NCBI RefSeq assembly: GCF_958979055.1
Contig: NC_084891.1
Location: 28,307,001-28,371,000, forward strand
Source: Alnus glutinosa
Lineage: Eukaryota; Streptophyta; Magnoliopsida; Fagales; Betulaceae
DNA length: 64,000 bases
Direction of reading: 5' to 3'
Shown: in pieces, positions 11,762 to 21,378 of the stretch
Layout of the letters: the number at the start of each line of letters is the position of its first letter
Numbering within the stretch: position 1 is the stretch's first letter
Made by a program: the position numbers and the translations under genes
Notes under the pieces: model-generated
What the model was told of the DNA's origin: nothing
What the model saw: only the letters and a program-made list of their open reading frames with translations
Databases searched by the model: none

Positions 11762-12976
11762 ATGTCGAAGGAAGTGACTGAAGAAGGAGAAGCATCTCAG
11801 CCTGGGAGAGACTACGTTGACCCACCACCAGCACCTTTTTTTGACGCAGAAGAGCTTACTGTCTGGTCCTTTTACAGAGCAGTTATCGCCGAGTTCATTG
11901 CCACCCTTCTCTTTCTCTACATAACTGTTGCCACCGTTATCGGCTACAAGAAGCAAACTGATCCCTGCGAGACAGTTGGCCTTCTGGGCGTCGCTTGGGC
12001 CTTTGGGGGCATGATTTTCATCCTTGTTTATAGCACTGCAGGAATATCAGGTTCCCGATCTTTCATATTCTTCTCTATTTATTTTCTTTTATAGATTTTT
12101 ATAGTCATATTAATTCTTCTGGATATAAGTACAGGTGGTCATATTAATCCAGCCGTGACGTTCGGTTTATTCCTGGCACGAAAGGTTTCGTTAATAAGAG
12201 CGATTTCTTACATGGTGGCTCAGTGCTTGGGAGCAATATGTGGAGTAGCGTTGGTGAAGGGCATAATGAAGGACTACTACGATATCGATGCTCTTGGAGG
12301 TGGCACTAACGCCGTGTCTCCGGGCTACTCCAAGGGAACCGCTTTAGGAGCTGAGATTATTGGGACTTTCGTGCTTGTCTACACAGTCTTCTCCGCCACA
12401 GATCCAAAGCGAAACGCTCGCGATTCCCACGTCCCAGTAAGTAGCTCTAAGTACCTTGAATTTTACAACGCCAACCTGGCACGTCCTACCGAAAAAATTG
12501 GTATAAGATTATTTAAGTCAATCTTAATCCGACTTATTGAACTAAACGTCTCAAATCCTCTACTTTAATCGGTTAATTTCGTGTCGGATTCTACCAGTTA
12601 AAAAAATTGCCTACAACTAACATATTTGTGCGTTAAAATGATAGGTTTTGGCTCCCTTGCCAATTGGGTTTGCAGTATTTTTGGTGCACTTGGCGACCAT
12701 CCCCATCACAGGCACAGGAATAAACCCAGCTCGGAGTTTTGGGGCTGCTGTAATCTACAACAAGGACAAAGTTTGGGATGATCAGGTCAGTTTTTAGCTC
12801 CATCAATTAATTGAGACTTTTGATTTGCTGTTGACTGATCAGGTGGTGATAAACAGTGGATATTCTGGGTTGGACCTTTTGCGGGAGCGCTCGCTGCAGC
12901 ACTATATCATCAGCATATTCTGAGAGCCAACGCCATCAAAGCTTTGGGATCGTTCACCACCAACCCCACCAACTAG
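11762..12976 (+). CDS. PIP2: PIP2-type plasma-membrane aquaporin, copy 1 of the tandem cluster
   Basis: Water channel (MIP family) of the plasma membrane, 283 residues, six membrane helices. Exons 11762-12050, 12135-12436, 12645-12785 and 12857-12976 with GT-AG borders, the usual four-exon PIP layout. NPA boxes are GGHINPAV (Asn101) and GINPARS (Asn224). The selectivity residues His212, Thr221 and Arg227 are those of water-selective PIPs. Loop B Ser115 (ARKVSLIRA) and loop D His195 (RDSHVP), known gating positions of PIP2 channels, are present. The short N-terminus and C-terminal NPTN are PIP2 features. Odd points: loop C has two extra residues ([10 protein letters not shown] against DYYDALGG in copy 3). 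The C-terminal Ser of the usual SFRSNPTN is replaced (SFTTNPTN). Intact throughout; transport of other solutes cannot be judged. Confidence 0.96.
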
Positions 12977-13758
12977 GCCAATATTTGTTCCTCTCGTACT
13001 TATCTGTGTGTACAGGTGTATGTGATTTTTGTTCTTTCTCGTGTGTATAGTCAATAGTCATCCTCGTACATAGGTATTGATGATTGGTGGTTGCGATGTT
13101 GGTTGTGGGGCCTACTATCACTCGTGCTGTGTCCTGTTCTCAGATATTGGATTTGTGCGTCTAATTTGTATATATATATATCCACATAACTCTCTATTGT
13201 GTCACATTGGACCGATGAATCTGTTTTCTTTGTCAAACTCTGGCTTAATTTTTTTTTAAAAAAATCCTCAAAAAAAAAAAAAACTCTTTGACTTATGTTG
13301 CCGTCACAATTTATGCCCACCATACGATGTGTCGTATCAATTGGCAAATTCTGCTTTTCATTATGTATAGCAATAGTGTGACTCCGAGGGTTTGCAGGTT
13401 TTTTTTTCTTCTACAAATTAGGACCCTCCCTTCACCATATATCCTCATGGGATGGCCTACGTACAGGGTTAGAAGTAGCCAACACTTAGATTCGGTTCTA
13501 CTCAAAACTTTTTTGGTTCACCCCAACGCACATTCTCTACTTGTTTGATTATTGCTGAGCAGTTTTTGAACATCAAAAAGACCTCCCCGCAAGTTCTTTC
13601 CCTATAAATAAGATGGATTTACATGAGTTCTTTCAAAATTTATTATTTGTCCCTTTGGTAGAGATGTTCCAAAAAAGTCTACAATCGAGTAAATAGCTCA
13701 GTTATGGTAAAGAAAGAAAAAATTGCCATGAAATAATGGAATAATATGGTCGATGCCC
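12977..13758 (+). repeat. PIP2 3' flank, shared among cluster copies
   Basis: Sequence after the stop (ATCCTCGTAC, TGTGTCCTGTTCTCA, ATTGGATTTGTGCGTCTAAT) recurs after the second intact gene at about 25430-25545. About 13395-13757 (CCCTCCCTTCACCAT, TGGGATGGCCTAC, GAGCAGTTTTTG, GAATAATATGGTC) recurs at about 20763-21117 after the pseudogene. This marks the unit as a segmental tandem duplication that extends well past the coding region. Similarity between the two flanks stops near 13758, where foreign sequence leading into the LINE fragment begins. Confidence 0.7.
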
Positions 13759-13929
13759 TTTTTCTCCGTAAGCAAATACAAAGGATTCGGGCGGAAGGAG
13801 GGGGGTCAAATGCCCCCACCCCCCTCCCCCTCAACCCCCAAAAATTTTCCTCATCCCCTGTAAAAAATTCCTCAAAACTATAGATGCTCACCCTCGGCTA
13901 TTCATAAGGAGCAATAGACATTACCTTTG

Positions 13930-15437
13930 AAAGAAATCTGAAACTTAAAAGAAATAAAATGCGGATTTTCCTGGGGTTTGAAGGCTTGTTGACAGTTGAA
14001 CCGATTGGAAAGAGCGGAGGGTTAGCACTGCTTTGGAAAGATGCCAAGGAAGTCTCTATACAGAATTTCTCCCTCCGTCATATTTTGGCGAAGGTTTGTT
14101 TTCGGGGGTCAGATTCTACTTGGCAATTAACTGGTTTTTACGGAAATCCCGATGTGGCTCTTCGGGGGGAGTTGTGGAAATTGCTCACATACCTCAGTAG
14201 GGCCACACCCTTAAGTTGGCTCTGTTTGGGAGATTTCAATGAGATTTTGAATAATTCGGAGAAAGTAGGCGGGATCCCAAAGAGTGCATCTCAATTAGAA
14301 CCTTTTAGAACAGCTGTTGATGAATGCTCGTTGGGAGACCTTGGGTTCAAAGGATCAAAATTCACCTGGTGCAATCACCGTGAAGGGCAAGAATTTATAA
14401 AGGAGCGGCTTGATCGTGCCCTGGCCAATGCAGGTTGGTGCACCCAATTTCTGGATGCAGAAGTGATAGTTATGGCAGCAAGGAGTTCCGATCACAAGCC
14501 CTTATGGATTCGGCTTTCTCAATGTCATAGTCGACCTCCTAGAACCTTTAAGTTCGAAGCAAGTTGGAATGTTGATGAAGAGAGTGCAGGGGTGATCAAG
14601 GCCGAATGGGATAAAGCTCAGACAGGTGATAATCTTTTGACCATGACCAAACAGAAGCTGGAGCAATGTGCCACGGCTCTTTCCAATTGGAATCAGGAAA
14701 AATTTGGAGATAACCTTAAACGTCTCACAGTCCTTACTAAAAAGTTGGAAGCTCTGCAGGCAGATGAAGGGGCTGGAGACACAGAACAAATTCGGACATT
14801 ACAAGGAGAAATCAACCTTTTGTTGCAAATGGAGGATCTAAAATGGAAACAAAGGGCCAAGCGTAATTGGTTTAAGGGGGGTGATCGAAATAAGAAGTTT
14901 TTCCATGCATGGGCGACACAACGAAGAAGAACCAACAAAATCTTCAAGGTTTTGGATGAGGCGGGCTTACCAAGGACGACCAATGAAGATATATATGAGG
15001 CTTTTACCTCATATTTCCAAAACCTGTTCTCCTCGGAGGGGCCAAAGGAGGTGGGATCGTGTCTGGATTCAGTTCCTCAACAGGTAACACCGGCCATGAA
15101 CTCATTCCTACTTAGAGCCTTCACTGGGGAAGAGATTGAAAGTGCCCTTGGACAAATGCAGCCCCTAAAAGCACCAGGACCGGATGGCTATGGAGCATGT
15201 TTCTATCAGAAACACTGGAATATTGTTGGCGTTCAGGTTCAGCAAGCTATTCTAAATTTTTTAAACAATGGTATTTTTGATCCTTCGATTAACTATACCT
15301 ATCTTGCTTTGATCCCTAAAAATTCTAGTGCTGTTTCTGTGTGTGATTACCGGCCTATAAGCCTGTGTAATGTTCTTTATAAGCTTATTTCGAAGGTACT
15401 AGCTAACAGGCTAAAAAAGGTTCTTTCTGGGGTTTGA
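13930..15437 (+). mobile_element. LINE (L1-type non-LTR retrotransposon) internal fragment: endonuclease plus start of reverse transcriptase
   Basis: An open frame of 492 codons (13959-15437) reads as a plant L1-type ORF2. The endonuclease part has GKSGGLALLWK, LTGFYGNP, LCLGDFNEIL and SSDHKPLWI (the terminal catalytic SDH). The linker region has KRNWFKGGDRNKKFFH and the early reverse transcriptase has LKAPGPDGYGACFYQKHW and YRPISLCNVLYKLISKVLANR. The frame lacks the first endonuclease motif at its left end and stops soon after RT motif 2, so the catalytic YADD region, C-terminal part and poly(A) tail are absent. The ATG at 13959 is probably not a real start. The remaining frame is unbroken, so the piece may be fairly young, but it cannot be autonomous. 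Loss of the 3' end is unlike ordinary 5' truncation of LINEs. Confidence 0.9.
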
Positions 15438-16635
15438 ATCAGTGGGTCAGTGGGCAATTAATTAAAAACAAAACAACTGCTTTGGACACGGTTGATTCCC
15501 CTATTGACTGGCCAGTGATTTAGTGGGCCGGGCAATTAAATCAGTGGCCAGTGATTTTAATTCAAAGCACTGCCTAATCGAGATGCCTTATCTTTTGATT
15601 GAATCCCAATATATGGGCTATGAAAGTGCAGGGTCTGCGAGAGATTTCCGCAATTCTTATGATATTTTGATTTTACGGGTCATTTTTTATCAAATAAAAA
15701 TAAAAAAGATATCTGATATAAAAATGTTCTGACAGGTATTTGTGATATACAAAAATAACAACAAATAAGTTTCTGCACTCAATTTTTGTCTTTTGTCTTC
15801 TTTTTTTTTTTTTTTTCTTTTTTTTAGTATGTAATGAAGCAACCGGCGGCTTAGCTAGGTAGCGATGAATGAGTAATACTAGTTTTCCTACGTACCTTGG
15901 ACATACGTCTTTTGTTTCTCTGGTTGAAGGTGGTGTACGGTACATCTGTCCTCGAAAACAAGACTCTTATGAGGCTATGAAGGTCATGACATCCTGAACG
16001 CGGCGGATATATATATATATATGCTCTTCGGAGATTACTGCTGAATGCATGGAGGGTGTCCCAATTAAGTGTATTAATTGTCCTCAATTTCATGTTAAGA
16101 AAGCAAAACTTTTAGCAAGTATGCAAACCTAAGAACTTCAGAAATTCCAGACGAATCAAAGCGGTTTCAGGCCATGGCTTTGACCTTAAGGGGGTTCCAG
16201 TTTAGTTTTTTTAATTTTTAATTTTTAATTTTTTTAATTTAATACAAATTATATATTTTTTAATTATAAATAACACGTATCACAATTTAATTGATACTTA
16301 TATGTCATTTGACTGTTTCCATTTAAAAATTAGACAGAACTTAGATGCAGGTACCTATTTGTTTTTTTCATACTACAAGAAGCTCGATTTCAAAACATTT
16401 TTTACTACATGAAGCTTATTGCAAAGATGCCCTGGCAGTATCACATTTGTTTGTTTGGTTCTTTTTTTTATTCTCCTTCTTCTTCTTCTTCTTCTCTTTG
16501 GGGTGGTTGTTTTTTTTTTTTTTTTTTCAAAGATACTTTGAAACAAAATAATAAGGAAATAAGCTCGGTGAGAGGAACTTCTTCTTGAAATAGGGGAGGA
16601 AGATCCTTACCATTTACAATGGAAATTGAAGGTAA
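15438..16635. other. Spacer with scraps of the PIP2 cluster repeat
   Basis: No gene seen. About 15420-15570 has short imperfect repeats of GTGGGC, CAATTAA and GCCAGTGATTT. About 15650-15710 (GATTTTACGGGTC, TATCAAATAAAAAT) resembles sequence upstream of both PIP2 genes. About 16190-16465 matches 22000-22390 (GATGCAGGTA, AAGCTCGATTTCAAAACATT, AAAGATGCCCTGGCAGTA), so it is part of the same duplication. Poly-T and CTT runs lie near 16460-16530. Confidence 0.5.
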
Positions 16636-17966
16636 CGCTACAAAAAAAAACAAGAATTCTTGACAGTTTGAAACCGTCTAGAAATTGAAAAAAATCATTT
16701 GAAAAACTGTTCAGACGATTTTGTTTGGACGGTTTAAAACCGTCCAGTACAATGGGTCGCTAATCCGGGTTATAGACTGTTTGGGCCAAGGCGTCCACAA
16801 TTCCAGACAGTTTGGCCCAAACTGTCCATAACCAATTCTGGACTGTTTTCCCAAACTGTCTGGAATTAATTCTGGACGGTTTGGGCAAAACTGTCTAGAA
16901 TTATTTCTGAACAGATTGGGAAAACCGTCCAGAATTAATAATTTTTTTTATACTAATATCATTAATATCAATATAATTATTTTTTTATATTAATTAGCTT
17001 TTTGATATTATAACTAATTAATATGGTCTGATACCTTTCGTAAAAAAAAAAAAAATGGTTTGAACGTTTCATACGCCGGCCGGCGAGAGAGAAGGAGAGA
17101 GGAAGAGAAATCCGAACGGCGACGGAGAAAGAGAGAGGAAGAGAGAACCGGCCGGAATAAGTGGTATTCCGGCCAGATCTCTCTCTGTATCCTGCCAGAG
17201 AAAGAGGCTGAGCATGGGTTTCTGCCGTATTCGGCTGGAAACCCAGAAGACCTCGCCAGATTCGGCCGAAAACCCACGCACACCAGCGTGGGTTTGACAG
17301 ATCCGGCACTCCATCTCCAGCACTCTCTCTTGTCGTCCCGATCCCACCGTTCCATCCAATCCAGTCGCCCGTGTGAAAATAAAAAAGTCACTGAATAGCA
17401 AAGCCTCAAGGTTGTTGTTCGGTTGGCCGGGGTTTAGAGGGCTAGGGTTCACATTTGCGATGTGGGGTTTAGAGGGGCTGTACGCCTTCTTTGCTTAGTG
17501 AATATGCGATGTGGGGTTTAGAGGGGTTGGGTTCACATTTTGCTCTTCTTCTTCCCAATCCGCGTCATTTTCTTTAGACGCATTTAAGCCGTCGAAAGTG
17601 TTTCAATCTATGGCTGAGGGTGTCGATTCGCGTCATTTGACTACCCTATAAGTTTCCAGACGGTTTGTTCCAAACCGTTTGAAAATTTACATTTCCAAAC
17701 GATTTTTTTCAAACCGTCCATAATTAATAATTTCTTTTTTAATCCATGAGATTTTTGTCACCATTTTTTTTTTTAATATCAATAATTCCAGACGATTTGA
17801 AACAAACCGTCCGGAAATGTAAATTTCCAGACGATTTACTCAAACCGTCCATATTTATTTATTTACAGACGGTTGTTTTAAAACTGTCTGTAACAGTTTA
17901 ATTCTAGACGGTTTTAGAAACCACCTAGAAAAAAACCGTCCTTAATTGTCCTTTTTTTTTGTAGTG
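16636..17966. mobile_element. Non-autonomous CACTA (En/Spm) DNA transposon, 1331 bp
   Basis: The right end, read inward, is CACTACAAAAAAAAAGG and the left end is CGCTACAAAAAAAAACAAG, the CACTACAAAAA terminus of plant CACTA elements with one change at the left. The element is flanked by a perfect 3 bp target duplication TAA (16633-16635 and 17967-17969). Subterminal regions (about 16660-16940 and 17650-17940) carry many copies in both orientations of a motif like GACGGTTT(G/A)AAAC, expected transposase-binding repeats. The centre (about 17060-17640) is less AT-rich and contains no transposase, only GA/CT-rich and GGCCGG sequence of unknown origin. It must move in trans if at all. Confidence 0.85.
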
Positions 17967-18489
17967 TAATGGTGGGGGATAGATGTGAATGCTACCAGAA
18001 AAGGATCTGGTTGCTACCCAATGTGTCACATGATGAGTACAAAAGTTTGTACTTTTTATTAATTTTGTGAGATTTCTAATAGGAAGAGGCTGTGATGGAT
18101 CCAATTGTGTTCAAGATCAAGGAGGAGATCCTCCAATCTTGAGCAACATATTGATTTTGGAGAGCAGAAATTGGAATCACCTTCTAGTATGAAATGGTCA
18201 AGTTGAAGTGATGGTGCCAACGAGACAGCTAAATTGACATGTAATGACACTGATCATCTTTTAAAGAGAAAATAATAATTTATTGATAGTTGAAACATTA
18301 GGAAAGGATATGTTCAATCTAATAATGAGAATAGATAATTTCATGCATAATATAGTTATATGGATATAAATAAAATAAGAAATGCTGTAAAAAAAATTAT
18401 ATAAATTTATAATAAGAATAATAATAATAATGAATTTTATAACATTTTACTTATATACGATTTCTTTTGGTGTGTCTTAAACAAATTAA
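17967..18489. other. Spacer, no gene seen
   Basis: AT-rich sequence with ATA and AAT runs. No coding frame or repeat boundary recognised. The left end of the neighbouring LTR fragment may lie anywhere in the last part. Confidence 0.4.
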
Positions 18490-19797
18490 AAACTGATATT
18501 TTACTTCACTAAACCCCAACCCTAGCCGCCAGGTCCGAATCCAGAAGAAAAAAAAAACCTAAGCTCGTTGCTGCCCTATATATTCCTCTCATTGTCTTTA
18601 ATTTATCTCCTACCCTAATTATTAGATGTTAGAAGAAACTAAAGCCGTCAATCAACTATTTTTTTTTCTCTGCCTTCGTCTTTCTCTGTTGCAATTTCTA
18701 AGTGCTTCCTCTTTTTCACTGTGCGTGCAAAGGTAAAACATCACTATTGACTATTGTATTAAACTACTCGGCTCCACTGTATAGTGTATACCACCTTCTT
18801 ATGATTTCCATAGCAATTGCTGTTCATGTTTAATTTGGTGGTGTGCATGGAGTTGCCTTTTCGTCTTTGGTGATGATTGCATTGAATGTTGTCTCTTTTG
18901 TACTATATATATCTGTTTCGTCTTGTCTGAATGACTGAATATGTCTCCCTTGGTTCATAGACGTGTGAGTAGAGATGTTTTAAAGAAATAAGGTTTTATT
19001 TAATTTTGGCCTAAATATTAGAGTTTGGTGATAAATATGCTTTGAAGTGTTATACGAAATAAAACCTTTTAAATGAAAGGTTTTAAAGAAAATAAATTTA
19101 TCACAACTATTTTATGGTTGAGAATTTACTTATTAAGCGCTTTCGGCTCATTCAGTTTATTTTTTGTTTTCAAGTGACTAGTAATTTGAGTTAGGAGGCC
19201 GGAATGGGGTGGGGTTAATTATTAAATCCATCTGAGTTGCATATTATTTTGTTTTAAATAAATGCATTAGCACAATGTCAAGGTTATGACTTATTTAATA
19301 AAAAGAAAATTATTTATATGTCTTTGAACAAACGTTTCTGCGTTTTATAAAGTTTCAAATTTGATGTTTTTATTCTGTCATGCATTTAATATCACATGTA
19401 GTAATTGCTCTAGTAAACCTTAGAAATCTTTACGCTTCTGAGAGAGTTAATTGACGATCCTATTCCTAGTAAACTAGGGGTGTTACAATTATGGTATCAA
19501 AGCAAAATTTATAAGGTCTTGTAGACTCTTAGGAGCCATAGCAGTATATTAGGCTTAGTGGGGGCAATGGAAAGCCATATTCCGGCCAAATAGAGTGTGC
19601 CTTAGGAGTTACTCCTAGATGATAGGGGAGTATTTTCTAACTGTTTATATTTTATAACATGGATCGTAGAAATGGCTCCCCAAACACGCACCCAAGCTAA
19701 CAACCACGAGAACGAGAATGGTGGGAACAACAATGGTAGCACTGTGTGGAACCAAGCACCGAACGACGAAGTAGAACAATGGTAGAACAATGCTGTG
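18490..19797 (+). mobile_element. Ty3/gypsy LTR-retrotransposon fossil: LTR, primer-binding site and start of gag
   Basis: An LTR-like stretch contains a TATATATT box and ends in AGGGGTGTTACA at 19487. It is followed within a few bases by TGGTATCAAAGC (19492-19503), close to the primer-binding site complementary to initiator methionine tRNA. The start of a gag-like frame (MAPQTRT...) is at 19672. The element stops abruptly at about 19797, where PIP2 sequence begins. Pol and a second LTR are missing, so it is a broken remnant. The left LTR border is uncertain. The LTR end resembles that of the solo LTR at 44280-44930. Confidence 0.7.
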
Positions 19798-20470
19798 TCG
19801 TACATGGTGACGCAGTGCTTGGGAGCAATATGTGGAGTAGCGTTGGTGAGGGGCATCATGAAGGACTACTACGATGCTCGATCTTGGAGGTGGCACTAAC
19901 GCCGGGTCTCCTGCCTACTTCAAGAGAACCGCTTTAGGAGCTGAGATTATTGGGACTTTCGTGCTTGTCTATACAGTCTTCTATGCCACAGATCCTGAGT
20001 GAAACGCACGCGATTCCCACGTCCCAGTAAGTAGCTCAAGTCCCTTGAATTTTACAACGCCAGTCTCTTAATCCAATTTATTGAACTAAACGACTCAAAT
20101 CCTCTACTTTAATCAGTTAATTTCGTGTCGGTTTATACCCGTAAAAAATTGCCTAGCTAACATATTTGTGCGTTAAAATTATAGGTTTTGGCTCTCTTGC
20201 CAATTGGGTTTGCAGTATTTTTGGTGCACTTGGCGACCATCCCCATCACAGGCACAGGAATAAACCCAGCTCGGAGTTTTGGGGCTGCTGTAATCTACAA
20301 CAAGGACCGAGTTTGGGATGATCAGGTCAGTTATTAGCTCCATCAATTAATTGAGACTTTTGATTTGTTGTTGACTGATCAGGTGGTGATAAACAGTAGA
20401 TTTTCTGGGTTGGACCTTTTGTGGGAGCGCTCGCTGCAGCTCTATATCACGAGAGCCAGCGCCAACTAGG
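19798..20470 (+). pseudogene. Decayed PIP2 aquaporin copy lacking exon 1
   Basis: Sequence is close to both intact PIP2 genes. Part of exon 2 is present (about 19798-20026, including GCAGTGCTTGGGAGCAATAT), then intron 2, exon 3 (20185-20325) and a shortened exon 4 (about 20397-20470). Exon 1 and the first NPA box are missing. Exon 2 is out of frame against the intact copies at the start of loop C and has a stop where they read PKRNARD (GAGTGA for AAGCGA). Exon 4 lacks the block coding HQHILRA through the SFTTNP tail. Splice sites partly survive. The left border is fused to Ty3/gypsy sequence. It is the middle member of the tandem array and surely non-functional as a channel. Confidence 0.9.
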
Positions 20471-21323
20471 CCAATATTCGTTCCTCTCGTACTTATCTGT
20501 GTGTACAGGTGTATGTGATATGACTACGGGTTAATAATGGTAGACGCTTGAGACCAAGTTATTGTTATTATTTTTCTCAACTTTTGTGTTAAGTTTATTA
20601 TTATTCTTCATAAATTGCTTGCTACAAAATGGTTTTTTAGTTAGTGTGTCACCATGAATTACTCATATTTCTATTTTCTCGATCTCCTATCTTATTTACC
20701 ATGAAAAATCAAATTATCACTATATTTATTCATTTTTCTACTTTTCCTTTCAAGTTCTGGTAGTCTCGTAGGTTTGCAAGTTGTTTTTTCTTACCAATTA
20801 GGACACTCCCTTCACCATCGTCATGGGATGGCCTACAGGGCTCTACTCAATTTTTTTGGTTTACCCCAACATACATTTTTCACTGGTTTGACTATTTGCT
20901 GAGCAGTTTTTGGATATCAAACGGACCTCCTGCAAGTTCTATCTTCCCCTATAAATCAGATAGATTTACATGAGGTTTACAATAAGTTCTTTCAAAATTT
21001 ACTATTTGTCTCTCTATTAGAAGTGTTTCAAAAATGTATGCAATCGAGTAAATAGCTCCATCTGTTATGGTAAAGAAAGAAAAAATTGCTATGAAATAAT
21101 GGAATAATATGGTCCAAGCCCTTTTTTCAAAGGAAAATTGTTTGCCTCTGTATGCTATATATGCTGTGTCCATCCTTATCCAGTTCCTGTGTATAAACAC
21201 CCAACATTAATTAAAGCTTGAACAGAGAGATTAATTGTGTGGTCCATTTCTCTTAAAACTTGTATTAAAAGCACAAACATTTGCATACGAAAAGCACAAA
21301 AACATTTCCACAAAGGACAAACG

Positions 21324-21378
<55 letters not shown>

